Positions 1 to 12,164 of a DNA stretch of 64,000 nt are shown here, in pieces. Position 1 is the first letter of the stretch, and each line of letters starts with the position of its first letter. Location of the stretch: the NCBI GenBank assembly GCA_027186245.1, contig CP114498.1:6951501-7015500 (forward strand). Reading direction: 5' to 3'. Below the pieces are notes generated by a model. It made no database searches, had not been told where the DNA came from, and saw nothing but the letters and a program-made list of their open reading frames with translations. Source of the stretch: Coriaria nepalensis. Its lineage: Eukaryota; Streptophyta; Magnoliopsida; Cucurbitales; Coriariaceae. A program made the translations under genes and the position numbers.

Positions 1-3000
1 TCCAATTCATGACTGATAAATTGAGACTATTACTCAGGTAAGAACATAGTGTTCTAATTACTAATTCTAAATAACATATTTAAGAAAAGACATAATTTCC
101 GGAGGAATCGAGAAAAATAAATGTCGGAAGATCAAGAGAATTTTGCCAAAACTTTATATTTGATGATGATTTTTTGGGTGTGTCTTAATGTCGGTTGATG
201 CTTTTTTACTTTCACCAATGCTTTCTATTTATTGGCAAATGACTTAATAGCACAATCGTAAATAAGTCAAAGTAAATTTCCCACTCCCCTATTTTAGGCG
301 CCACTCACCCACTTCATGGGCCCAACCTTGTTTTTTGTGAATGGATATTTGACTCAACTTCTAATCGAATCCAATCGACTTTGAGTTTAGGTTTATTAAA
401 ACAATTTTCTCCTCATTAAGTTAATAATAATAATGAATATTAATTACCACAACACTTTATTTCATCCAATATAGCTGTAAACAATAATTTTGTACAATCT
501 CCAATATTTCGGTCGATCCAAAAATAATAAAACGACTTATCCGTCTTTCAAAAATCTTAGCTAATCGATTAAAATATCAAAAATTACTTATTTTTCATCT
601 ATGCAAAGAACTTGTGATATTATCCTTTGATGATATTTTTTCTCTCAAACATATCCTCTAAAGATTATATGATATTTTGGCTGAATTTGATATGAAATAG
701 CCGAAAAATTGATTACTTTCACAACAATTTTGACCAATTTTAAATGATAATCGAAATGTTGACACACTCATGATAATTTTCAGCCATTGAACATATGAGA
801 AGCAGTGTTGGGCGAAAATAGTGATATCCCTAAGGGATTTACGTAGGAGAAGTTTTGGCCTAACTGGGCGAGAATGAGTGGTTCTCAATTGTTGCTTCTT
901 TCCTATAAACTTGGTGCTTGTGTTGTTCTCGCCGTTTCCTAGTATGGAAATTCCCTTTTGGAAACTTCAGGTTCTTTAAGCGCTGCTATACCATGGTGCT
1001 CGGTTGAGGAGTCATGACCATTAGTGAGTTACGACTAACGGTCAGTCGATTTTTGACTACCAGGTCGACCGATCGATGGTAAGAAGTATCAACCGAGGTG
1101 GGCTAATAATCAGGGTAGACTTCCTCCTGTAGTGTCAGCAAAAGTTCTACTCGGGAATGGCTGACGAAGGCTTTACTATTACCGAATGGATGAAACATCT
1201 CGGTCTGTTAGTTGGAGTTCTAAGTATTCATCAGGGGATAGTCCCTTTTATCCTGGGTCGACACCTCTCTTTGTTGATGGAAAATAGGTTGAACATCCGT
1301 AGCAACTAACTTGATGGTGGCCTAAAAAGTGTTTATGTCCATGCTCATTAGAGTGGGAAACTCGAAAATTAGCAGATACTTTCTCGATTTGATCATGAAT
1401 GCATTATCAGAAATTAATACAATCATTCAACCGATGGTGGTACAAATTATGAAACTTACAATAGTAATTTCCTCGTACTTTATCAGTCGGCGGTAGTTTG
1501 TAATTAGGAGGTATTTTCAACTTCTTGCTTTTGAGAAAGATATACAAAATCTTGTTCGCCTTTGAGAGGTCGAAGGAGTATTCCTTATCCATCTCATAAG
1601 GGCACTTATGTGCCCATAGAGGCACTTTCTATTAGGCTTCCTCTTTCAATAACTCTTCATATCTGAAGGCTCTTATTAAAAGCTCAAAGAAATTCTGAAA
1701 TTCTATCCCTTCAAACTTCTTTCGAAATTTGATATCAAGTCTGTTAACGGCTAATCTTACGAACTCCAGTTCGAGAAGAGTAAAGTGGAATTGGTTATGT
1801 TATAGCTTGAACTGAGCTAGATATGCCTCGAATGATTCTCCCATCTTTTGGTACAAGTAGGAAAAATTGGCAACTAGATAACCTCTAACTCAACTCGGTA
1901 GAATTGAGTATGGAAAGATTATTCCATCTCCTGCCAAGTCCGGATGGAATAATGTGGCAAGTGTATATATCACGTGAAAGCCAACCCTATAAGGAAATTT
2001 ACGAAAAGTCATAGCAGAAGTCAATTGTTAGCACTAGCCTCTCCACATTAGACTGTGAATTAGCCGATGTGTTCAACCGTCAACTAGATTAGGTCTTCGC
2101 CCGAGAAAAGATTGAAATTAGGAACCTGGTAGCCATGAAGAAATGAATCTTAGGCGATTTCATCTGAGTACGAACTATGATATACCAGCCACAATGATTG
2201 CTGGTCGGCTAAGCCATACATCTTTTGGACGATATTGTAGATTAGATCCCTATCGACTGCTAGCGGGATGATCGACCTCGGCTGCACGGGTAGAGCCAAA
2301 GGTTTTTTAGGGATTTATAGCTCACTGTCTAAAGGATGATTCATAGGCGGCATGCCAACATAGGGAGCTAATTTCTGCCTATAAACGATTGAAAAAGTGG
2401 CGGCCGAAAGCCGATTGGAAAGATAACAACTAATATCTCGAAGGTACCTTGAATTTACCGTTGGGAAATCCACCGGTAACACCCTGTGTGAAGAAGGAAA
2501 CATCCACGTTGATTAACAAGTCATGCCATCTACCCATAACAGATTGTCAGGCAGTTCTTGAGTTTGGTAGTTATATGGCAGAGGATCTGGCTGCCAGAGA
2601 AGGATAGTCATTAAAATCTTTTGTTGATCGGTTTATGTCCATGTAGGACCACCGATCTCAAACATAGGTGGTCGAATTTGGCTATCCAATTTCCCCCTAC
2701 GATGAACCCATTGCCATGGCAGGTAGATCGGCTCTATTGGCGGTGGATACTAGCCAAGCCCTTCTAAACGACTAAGAAAGTAGGTTATTGTATTCTTTGA
2801 CCATCTTTCAACCGATTCTAGCTATTTGATAAGTTAGGTTATTAGAAGGTCTGATGGGTCAGACTGTTGTGTCTCTGGCTAAATAGGAATTCGACCGCCC
2901 TTATCTTCGGGGTTGAGGCGGCTTCTTCTTCCGGCTGCCTCTGGATATTCTCCGGAGGTCGTATTAGAGCTGGAGTTATATAATATGATTAATTCTAACT

Positions 3001-3872
3001 GATATTAGGATAATTAGCCGGATGAGGCGACATAGACTGCTTCGATAATCTCACTATTAAACTTTGATCGACATATAACAATTCACTTGGTCCCGTAGAA
3101 AGTCCATCGGGCGTGCCATTTTGTTGACGTTGGGAAAATCCACCTCGAAAACATAGAAAATCAATGTTTGTTAAAGATTATGGTCGGAATCAAGCTTTGA
3201 CAGATTTAACTTTTGGCAAAATGTAACAAAAAATGCGAGTGATGCAGGCGTGTCAGAAAGTTAAAGTGATTTCCACACTATAAAAAAAATGAAATAAAAA
3301 AAAATACATGTTAAGGAAATTGATCTGACTTCTAACTAGGCATAATGATTAAAATTAATCTAAATCCGACTTTTTTTTTGATGTGTTTATTAATGAGTGA
3401 ACTGAACTAATACTGACAAAATGATAAATGATAAATAAGAAGTTAAATTAATAAAGAAGAGATGAATGTATCTAATCCATGACTGATAAATTGAGACTAT
3501 CATTTAAGTAAGAACCCTATACTCTAATTACTAATTTCAAAAATTAAATCTAAGGAAAAACATAATTCCAAGAAGAATTAAGAAAGATAAGTATTGAAAG
3601 ACAAAGAATTTTGTCGGAGCTTTGTGTTTGATGATAGATTTTTTGGGTATGTGTTAATGTCGGTGATGTTTTTTTTCCTTCACCAATGCTTATTATTTAG
3701 CGGCAAATGACTTAATGACATAATTATAAATAAATCGAAGTCAACTTCCCACTCCCCCATTTCACGTGCCACTCACCCACTTTATGGGTCCCGACCTTCT
3801 GTTTTGGTGTATTTGACTTAACTTTTAGTCGAATCTTATTGAGTCTCGATTCATTGGAACAACTTCCCCTAT
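1..3872 (-). mobile_element. Gag-only LTR retrotransposon (gypsy-like, TR-GAG/LARD type)
   Basis: Bases 1-416 and 3471-3872 are diverged direct repeats; both contain the string gactgataaattgagactat followed by parallel sequence, so I read them as the two LTRs of one element. The left copy runs off the window. The interior carries only degraded minus-strand gag-like pieces: a short open start near 3119 (Met-Ala-Arg-Pro...) and a C-x2-H-x4-H-x4-C-like knuckle at 1407-1470 (YCKFHNLYHHRLNDC) of the kind seen in plant Ty3/gypsy gag. No protease, RT or integrase is seen in about 2.7 kb, so the element is non-autonomous. Many stops show it is old. Superfamily is inferred from the gag knuckle alone. 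Confidence 0.7.
3471..3872 (-). repeat. Right (5') LTR copy of the gag-only element
   Basis: This matches the first 416 bases of the window with many substitutions and small indels, shared through the whole length. The LTR probably extends left to about 3.15 kb, but the matching part of the left LTR lies outside the window, so the inner boundary cannot be fixed. Confidence 0.65.
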
Positions 3873-4147
3873 ACTTTCGTAAGAGTTGAACATGAGACTA
3901 ATCATATATTAATAGTCATAATTGTTCTAACTAGCTAAATACTCTCGGAAATGACGGAAAAAAAAAGAAAAGAAAGAGAGAACAATTACGGTTAACAAAA
4001 CGTTTTATCATTTTTACAAGTGATTACAAAAATCTTTTGAAACAAATGAATTTTCACATGAATAATTGATGTTGTAAATGTGTTTCGGTAATCGTTATAA
4101 AAATCAGATTCAATCAACAATTTTGTGTTTTCGCTTCTTTTTTTCTT
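3873..4147. other. Intergenic spacer upstream of the AATF gene
   Basis: AT-rich sequence with no coding signal. It ends at the promoter and leader of the AATF gene. Confidence 0.5.
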
Positions 4148-4189
4148 TTGCGCCGAAGTGAGAGCTCATTAAAAGCGCGAAAGGGCTAC

Positions 4190-4305
4190 TTACTAGGCCC
4201 AATACACAAAGAAAGCTCGGGCTTGAGGGCCCAGAACGCTAAAATTAAAAGAAGAAAACCAAATGCCCTAAAACAATTTTTGGAAAAAAAAAAACCCCTA
4301 AAATC
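4190..4305 (+). promoter_or_regulatory. AATF promoter: two TGGGCY (site II) boxes and a telo-box-like motif
   Basis: GGCCCA occurs at 4196-4201 and 4228-4233 (TGGGCC on the minus strand), and a telo-box-like aaaaccccta lies at 4291-4300. Site II plus telo-box promoters are established for plant ribosomal-protein and ribosome-biogenesis genes, which fits the AATF/Bfr2 homolog that starts at 4948. A spliced or long leader probably lies between. The promoter role is inference from motifs and position. Confidence 0.5.
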
Positions 4306-4947
4306 TACGCAGCCCCCCTTCCGGAGATAAACCCCTCCGATTTTTCCCCTCCATTGACTTTGACGAACTTTCTTTTGTCCGAGAATCGCTTAAGATCCTC
4401 AGCAAAGAGGTATTATATGTTCATCTCTTTAGGTATGTATTTGAAACTGCATTTTTAGATAAACTGGGGTTTGGACAATTGTGTTTTTGTCAAATTGGGA
4501 AGTAAACTGGATTTTGCATTTCGGTGTTTGAGACGAACTGAAGTTTGGTGGGAAAACTATTAGACCTGAAACTGTAGTCTCGTGAGGAAAATTGGATTTC
4601 TTAGACATGAACTTGAGCTGATCTAAATGTACCCACCATTACTTTAAATTTATTTTGTAACTGTATTTTTGATAAGCTAGAGTTTGGACAACTTTATCTT
4701 TGTCAAATTGTGATGTAAATAAGATTCTGCATTTGAATCAGTGTTTGTTAGACTAATTGGAGTTTTGTGTATTATGCCCAAGCTGTCTAATAGTTTCTTT
4801 TTGATGAATTATGCCTCTTGTTGGATGTTGTCTAATTTTTCCTCTGTAAAGAGTGTTTTCTTTTAGAACAATTAATTGTGTTTAGTTGATTATATTGAAT
4901 ATTTTTTGATTTTTCTTGCTTAGATTCTTGCTTCTTTTTAAACTTAC

Positions 4948-7900
4948 ATGGGGTCATCGGCAAAGAGATTGAAAAAATCACTGGAAAGTAGCAGAGAACT
5001 TGAAGGTCACGAAGAATCCAGCGACGAACTAGCTGTCAGTTAATTTGAATGTGATTTTTGCTTTGACTGGATTATTTATTACAAATTAATTTATGGCTTA
5101 AAAGACTTATTATTTAGATGCGGGATGAGGATTACTCTTCTGAGGAGCAGGAGGAGGTGGAAGAAGAAGAAGAGGAACAATATGGAGATGAGTGGGATGA
5201 TGAGGATGATGGAGACAATGAGGAAGAGGGGGATGAAAGAGATGGAACAGACGAGGAACATGGTGGGCAAAATGATGGTCGCCAGGATGCAGAGATGGAA
5301 GAACTTGAGAAAGAGTATATGCAACTTCGTCATCAGGAGCAGTAAGGATTCTATTTATCTCTATATGATACAATTTTCATTTTTGTATGAATTATTTCAT
5401 GTTGTGTATGGAATTTAGTATGATTAATTCAAATTTATCTCAATACCATCGAAGATTCTAAACTCATTTAGGATGCTTAATTCAAGTTTCTGACATCGAT
5501 GGAATGGAACAGCATCATGCATGTGTATGATTTCGGTTTGATGGTTAGATAAGCTCTTCTCATGTTGGGCATTTAGAGTCACATCTTACTGAAACAATGG
5601 CAATTTCTTTGAGCATTTACGTTTGAGTTCATCTGCAGCTTGGTTTTATTTGTAATGCAGAGATATATTAAAGAATTTGAAGCAACATAAAGATGAAGAT
5701 TTTCTAAAAGGTCAAGCAGTGAAGAACCAAAAGGTATGATCTAGTTATTTGTCTTCCTTGATTGGTTAAATATTCCTGGATTCAATGAGATAGGTTTGTA
5801 GGAAAACTCTCATTACGTGCATAAATCTTTTTCATTTTTCTTCAAGTTGCAAAGTGTCGAATAGATTCTTGACTTATATTATCATAATAATAAACTAACA
5901 TAACATTTAGTTCCATTGATATTTTTCATTCACGTTATTGACAACGGGCTGGTCTCCTTTTTTTATATTTTATTTTATTCTTTTATTCTTGAAGGCTCTC
6001 TGGGACAAAAGTCTTGAGATCAGAATCACACTTCAAAAGGCATTCTCAAGCTCAAATAGATTACCAAAGGTCTTTCTGGGTAGTTAAATTTCAGTTACCT
6101 CAAACATATTCTCATTTTATTTGAAGTTTATGCTTAATAGACACTGGCTGTCTGCAGGAGCCAATTAAGTCTACATTTTGTGAATTGGATAAGGGTGTCA
6201 ACATGGCATATAGTGATCTGATCTCTTCATCTAAAGAGGCTTTAGATTCTCTACTGGAACTGCAAGAGGTTTGGCTTTCAGACAAACCATCTCATATTCT
6301 GCAAACTTAAAGAATGTTGTGCTGATAGCTGGTTATTTTACTCACTTTGTGTCTTCTGTTATGACAGGCTTTGCTTGAGAATAACACATCTATTGGTCAG
6401 GCCACAGATGGTATTCATTGGTTCTTGTCTGCTGCTTGTGTTTTATGATCTCTATTGTAGGGATTTTCTTTTGTATAGATCTTATTTTGGTTCGGCTTCC
6501 TGAATCTTGGATATTATATTTGGTATCGTTATCCTCAGTATTGAAGAAATTTAAGACTGTTGTATGTACGTGGGCTATAGGATGATTTTTTATGTATGTG
6601 AATAAATGTCAGTAGGTTTTTCTTTACCTGAAACTGCTTCTTATGGCTATTCTGAAGGACTATCCAAACATTCTGATCCTTCTGAGGTTGTAAATGGCGA
6701 AGCTGACGAAGATTGGTCAAGAGTTGCTCAAATGCAAATGAGGTAACTTTAATTGCCTACTAAAGATGTTACCTGGTGGAGCCCAGTGAAAAGTTTAGTG
6801 TAAACAGGGGTTTTGAATTTTGAATCTTTTCCATCTCTTTTGGATTAATTCGACAAACCATGGGAAAAAGAGAAATCTACTGTCAGTAGAGACTGACATC
6901 CTGCACACGCTGATACTCCCATGATTACAGCAACTGAATCTTCTTCACCGTATTTATATTTAGGGAGATGACTAAAACAAGCCATTTATGTTTGCATTTT
7001 GTAGGATTGCTCTTTTCCGAGACAAATCAATAGACAAATGGCAAAGGAAAACTATGGTGACAACTGGTGCTGCTGCTATCAAGGGCAAGTTCCAGGCTTT
7101 CAATAAGGTTAGAGCCAGCCATTTTACTAAATTGGGCCATGATTATTACCACAGAATTGACGCAGTTTCCCTTTTCCTGCTACAGAATATTAGTGACCAA
7201 GTTTCTGGTTACATGAGGGATCCAAGTAGAATGGTTAAACAGATGCAGCTAAGAGGAACAGCAATAAACACATTCGGGACTGTAAGATATATAAATCCCA
7301 CCTTGTGTTGTGAAATCACATGCACAATCTTGCATTTATATGTTACATAGACATGGTATGGTTATTGAAAGCTACTCTATTTGTGGATTTACTAATTGTT
7401 GGCATCTTGATGAGCAGGTTTCTGAAGATGGTGATAGTAAGGGAGAGGTACTACCTTGCACATATTTGAATGATATAAAATACTCTAAAATGCCATGAAA
7501 AAGTTATCCGTGTTCAATCCAGCTCACATGTTTATCAAGGAAAAATAGTATATCGACTTGGACCCCTTGAAGAAAATAAACCTAGTTATCACCCTGACAA
7601 AAAATTTCTCACTCCTTTTTTCCTGGCTGCTGTATATGTCATTATCAAAGCAGAAAACCCTATACTTTTGAGTAAAGTATGATCGACATTATGTAGCACT
7701 CTATGCTATTTTCTATATATTACATCATTATATTCCCCTTTTATTCTTATGTTCAAACTTAAAATTGCCATGATATGATGTCTAAGAACCACATGTACTA
7801 TTTTAGGAAGCACAAGACGATGGGGATCCTGAACTTCTAGATGATTTTGAATTTTATCAGCAATTACTAAAGGAATTCCTCGAGACATTCGACCCAAATG

Positions 7901-8462
7901 CATGTGGTATGGCTCCTCGTTGATATTATATTATAACTAGCATAGATCATAGATATACCTTATGAACCTGATAATCACCCTACTCTATGTTCGTTTTTTC
8001 TGACATTTTCCTTCCTTATAATTTGTAATCCTTATAATAGTAATGAAATTTTACAGTACCTTCCAACCCTAATTAGAATTATAAGCTTTTATTAAGATAT
8101 TTGATTTTCAACAGATACAGTCCTCTATACACTGAAAAAAATGCAACCTAAGAAGAGAAAGATTGTTGATCGGCGTGCATCTAAGAGTCGCAAGATAAGG
8201 TAATTTTGAGTTAGGCTATGTCTACCTCAATTGCTTCATTTTTTCAAGTCCATCCAATGATGGATACTTTTGTTATACTTTCCGAGGCTAAACTTTTGCT
8301 CAGATTCATCTTTGGTTTAAATAATTTTGTAGGTATCATGTTCACGAAAAGATTGTCAATTTTATGGCTCCTCAGCCTATGGATCTACCATCCATGGCTC
8401 CAAAATTATTCGAAGATCTTTTCGGGTTAAAGACCCAAAAAGCATCAGCTTCTGTTGTTTAG
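4948..8462 (+). CDS. AATF/Bfr2 (Che-1) family ribosome-biogenesis protein
   Basis: Thirteen exons: 4948-5034, 5118-5341, 5661-5733, 5995-6069, 6158-6268, 6368-6410, 6616-6742, 7005-7107, 7186-7281, 7418-7447, 7807-7906, 8115-8199, 8333-8462. All join in frame with GT-AG borders and give 427 aa, close to plant AATF length. Residues about 30-100 are an acidic Glu/Asp tract (exon 2). The middle has the conserved LEEL-type helices and the FRDKSIDKWQRKT block. The C-terminal TRAUB region runs from the DDFEFYQQLLKEFLE block (about residue 335) to KASASVV. Yeast Bfr2 and human AATF act in the nucleolus in early small-subunit pre-rRNA processing; the same role is inferred here. The start is the Met of MGSSAKRLKK. 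The gene is convergent with the KH gene. Confidence 0.93.
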
Positions 8463-9207
8463 AATTGTAATGGTATGCAAAACATAGCTTGCTTGGAACT
8501 CCTGCAGGAGCCCACCCAGCTTGAAGAATTTTGTGATATTAGTTTGAGTTGATCGATAGCTAATTGACCGAGGCTTGATAAGTTTGTTATGATCTTTGTT
8601 AATACTAGCTCTCGAGTTTACAAATTAATTTATTCACTCAATATCAAAAATAGTTTTCTAAATTGAATACAATATTCTTATATATATATATAATATATAA
8701 TCACGTGGCATCAAATTATCTCCCAGCCATGTGACACATATCGAATCCTTTCACAGCCACAAAAGAATGCATTATCTAAAATGGATATGTAGACGCATCT
8801 GGTCTAACACCTAGTGTATAAGATGGCCGATTACTTTCTCATTCACATTCTAAGATGAAGTTTAAGTCCAGTGTTAACTATATAACTCAATTGATCAAAT
8901 TCAGAAAACTCTCAGAAACAATGAGCACAATTCCTACAAAGCATCTTACAATTTACAGAAAAAAAAGGGGTCAGGAAATCATACGAAAATTAGACCTAAA
9001 TCTATGTGAACTCCATTAGCACCCGTCAAGCTTCACAACACCCATATATCAAAATCCGGGACAATATTACATGAAAAGTTGATCAGCCCACTAGTACTTG
9101 TAGCTCAGGTTCAAAATCTAGAAGGTCAAATCACTAAACAAGGTTTGCTAACTCTTCACAAGCTAATCCCAACTTTTATGAGCATCAATTCTTGTAATTC
9201 CCAGCTT
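8463..9207. other. Convergent intergenic region / 3' UTRs
   Basis: This lies between the stop of the AATF gene and the end of the KH gene. It holds an AT microsatellite near 8680-8700 and probably both 3' UTRs. No coding signal was seen. Confidence 0.5.
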
Positions 9208-11270
9208 TCACAAACCCTGTAGACTGCAATACAAAATATGTCTCTTCATAAGCTTTTCTTTTGAAAAAGGGTCTATTTGTTATACTCTCATTTTGGAAAC
9301 TAAATAATTGCAGGTGGCATGAAGTTTTATTGCGAAAGGAGAGGTGAAATAATTACCTTTGCTGTTGACCATCTAGTATCAATTGAGAGTATATATATTG
9401 ATCGACCCTCTGCTTAGCCAATGCTACCTGTTAATCAGATTAAGCATCCAACATTTCAAAGATTGTACATGCTCTTTTTGGTACTACTATACTGTTTAGT
9501 GATAGTCAGTATAATATTAACAAAATGTGGCCAAACCTGTTGCACAGTCCCACCGAATTGAATTTGCCTCAGTTTTTGTTCACCCTTTCCACCAAAAACC
9601 TGAAAAAAATCCAACAGTGAGTGCAATAAAATTTTACAACCAACCTAGAAGGAAAGGGAAAAGGGTAGGTATTGTTAAATATGAGCATATATAGATCTAC
9701 CAACCTTGATGGTTGCGCCAGACTCGTTTCTAATCCTTGATATATTGGAGCCAGATCTTCCAATCAGCCCACCAACCATTGTTTCCGATATCAACATTGC
9801 GAATGTTACATAATCAGCTGCAAGATTGATTGTCCTAAAGATGATGTGGTTATAGGACACAAAGATTAAAAATTTGAAACGGAAACACGCGAACAATGAG
9901 GGCATTGCATTACTTTTTCTCTTTTTTGATATGGAAAAACCATTTGTTTTGGATTACCTGAAGTTGGATCTGAGTATGGTTGAAATGGTTGAATCGTGTT
10001 GTAATTGTATGTTGGGTTTATTGAAATGACCTGCTGTGGTGGGTTCTCCCTAAAAAAAAAAAGTTAATATATAAATTAGTTGTTAAAAAATTATGGTAAG
10101 GAAAAGACCATAAACCAAAAATGCCATATCATAATAACGATATAAGACCTTAGCTGAGTCCCAATCTCCTCGAGGGCCTTCAAAACTGTATGTACATCAC
10201 CTGATATCTAAGTTCAATAAAAAATATTGATGATCATTTCAATGCTGAACAAGTATAAGTATAATAAGGGGGAAAAAAAAAAAACATATAGAACAAGGAG
10301 AATTTCTTGCATGGACCAATGAGGACAGTGTCATGTCGGATAGAGAAAAATGATAAGAGTTAAAAAGGCTTACCTGCACCACTCGATCAGATTCGTGAGC
10401 AGATGCACACAGTGGCAACTGATTTGGGGCAAGCACCGCGATTGTTGCGCCAGATAAATTCCTCAATTTCTCAATATTTTCACCAGACATTCCAATCAAG
10501 CTACCTGCTTGGGACCCAGCAATCAAAAGCCTTATGGTATTAGCAGCCATATGCACTGCTCCAATTTTCAGAACCTCACTACTGCTGCTTCCATCTTCCT
10601 GATACAGTTCAAAGGGGGAAAAAAGCAAAAAAAAAAAAAAAAACTAGACTATAATAATAATGATTAAGCTAAGATTAAGTCTCAAGAAGAAACTGACAAA
10701 AATTTGATGCAATTACCATCAAAATCAACGCTGCAATCTGGAGTAGTGCTTTCTCTGCATCAGTTACACTGTTCTCGTTCTCCTGCTTGGAGCTTATAAT
10801 GATCACGCGCTCTTCATGATACTGCAAAACACAAAACCCTCATCGTTTTTGGTTTTAGATACTCAATCAATCTTTTTCCAAGCAAAGAAACCCTACCTAC
10901 CCTCTCCCAATACACAATAACAATTCAAGGAACTTACAGCGATTGCATCGGCAATTTTGATTGCGGCTTTGGTATCTTCTCGAATCCTCTGGATTCTACA
11001 ACCTTCTTTTCCAATAACCTTTCCGATCTGCTTAGACGGAACCACGATTCGGAAGAGTACGTCCATACCTTTGGCCCTCTTAGAAGACGCAGATACCTCT
11101 CCCTCCGCCATTATCCCATAAGGATGCGGCGGCGCGTCCTCCCGGCGACGCTTTCCGATTGCGGCGGCGCGTACGAATTCCTGTACGGGTATGGGAGCGG
11201 GAACTGGTACGGGTATGGGTGCCATGGTGGGGACCATGGGGTTTATGGGAATTTGGCCAGGTTGGGCCAT
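9208..11270 (-). CDS. Triple KH-domain RNA-binding protein (PCBP-like)
   Basis: Exons from right to left: 10938-11270, 10717-10821, 10374-10598, 10149-10207, 9958-10049, 9705-9817, 9537-9599, 9357-9427, 9208-9223, giving about 358 aa. Residues 1-65 are Pro/Val/Ala-rich with a basic KRRR patch (likely nuclear signal). Three KH domains follow with GXXG loops GKEG (87-90), GMSG (182-185) and GRSG (291-294), each before a typical helix. This is the poly(rC)-binding/PEPPER/FLK-like arrangement, so it should bind C/U-rich single-stranded RNA in splicing or mRNA control. The last exon is tiny; without that splice the frame stops at a TAA just after 9357, so the C-terminus is uncertain by a few residues. 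I start at MAQPGQ (11270); the frame is open upstream to an ATG at 11336. Confidence 0.88.
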
Positions 11271-12164
11271 TGTTGAAGAAAAGAGAGGTTTGTTTTTGGT
11301 GCAGAAGAAGGACGCAGTTCCGAGGTCAAAAAGCAAAAAATGGGGGTTTATATTTTGAATTTACTTTTATGTCCTTCCATAGGTTTATGTAAATTACTGA
11401 TACGTCCTTCTGTTTCAGGAATCAGGGGTATTTGTGTCATTGCAATACAATGCTCTCCTCTTTGTCGAAAATTTCCCTCTTTTCTCTCCAGTCTCTACGT
11501 CGTCTTTCTTTCAACTCTCTCTCTTCTCTTCTAATTCTCTCTCATCATCTTCTTCTTCCGCTTCTTCTGTACACTACGTGTTGGAGTTTCTGAAAAATCG
11601 CTGCTGAAGCTTTTCTGAACGCCACCATTTATTTATTTTTTTGTTCCAGGTTTGGCAGTTTTCGACAAACGCCAAAAAGGCAGAAGAATCACAAGCATCC
11701 ATCGTAAAGGAAAAACGCGAACCTCATCTTCTACTTTCCTGATGATGACTCTTATACCTTTTTCAGCTGGCTCCTCGTCAGTAATTTATTCTTGATTTCC
11801 TTTTGCTCTTTCTACTATTCTTTCCACTCTTTAGAGACCATTTTCAGCAAACAATAAAAATTAAAAAGTTTCTGTCGGACTTTCAATGCTGATGATTATT
11901 TGTGAGGGGTTTGGTTTGGTTTATTTTTTGTAATACATTGTTCTTGCTCTTGCTAGTATTTTTGTGTTACTGTATTTGCGATTTTCCCCTTTGGTTTCTT
12001 TTTCCTTATGAACTTGTTATTAATTTAACTAGTTAAACCTAAGAGAGAGAATGAGGGGGAAAAAACCGGAGTAGTTGAACTTCCATTTCTTTTAGAATGG
12101 TCATTGTCTTCTAGCAAGTGTTTTGATCCTTGTACTTCGATTAATTGAACAGCTAAAATCCACC
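11271..12164. promoter_or_regulatory. Divergent promoter of the KH and mTERF genes
   Basis: About 0.9 kb separates the two start codons. The right part (about 11450-11560) is pyrimidine-rich (CT repeats), typical of plant leaders. The acceptor-like ttgaacag just before 12152 suggests a 5' UTR intron in the mTERF gene. There is no coding signal of its own. Confidence 0.45.

Noticed and set aside
4148..4330. Open frame of 60 codons before AATF
   Set aside because: It overlaps promoter motifs, has no conserved domain and lies upstream of the real start.
5091..5373. Minus-strand open frames rich in Leu/His/Ile
   Set aside because: They are antisense to the acidic GAG/GAT-rich second exon of AATF; the codon bias of that exon explains them.
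11159..11392. Plus-strand frame rich in Arg/Val/Trp
   Set aside because: It is antisense to the Pro/Val-rich start of the KH protein.
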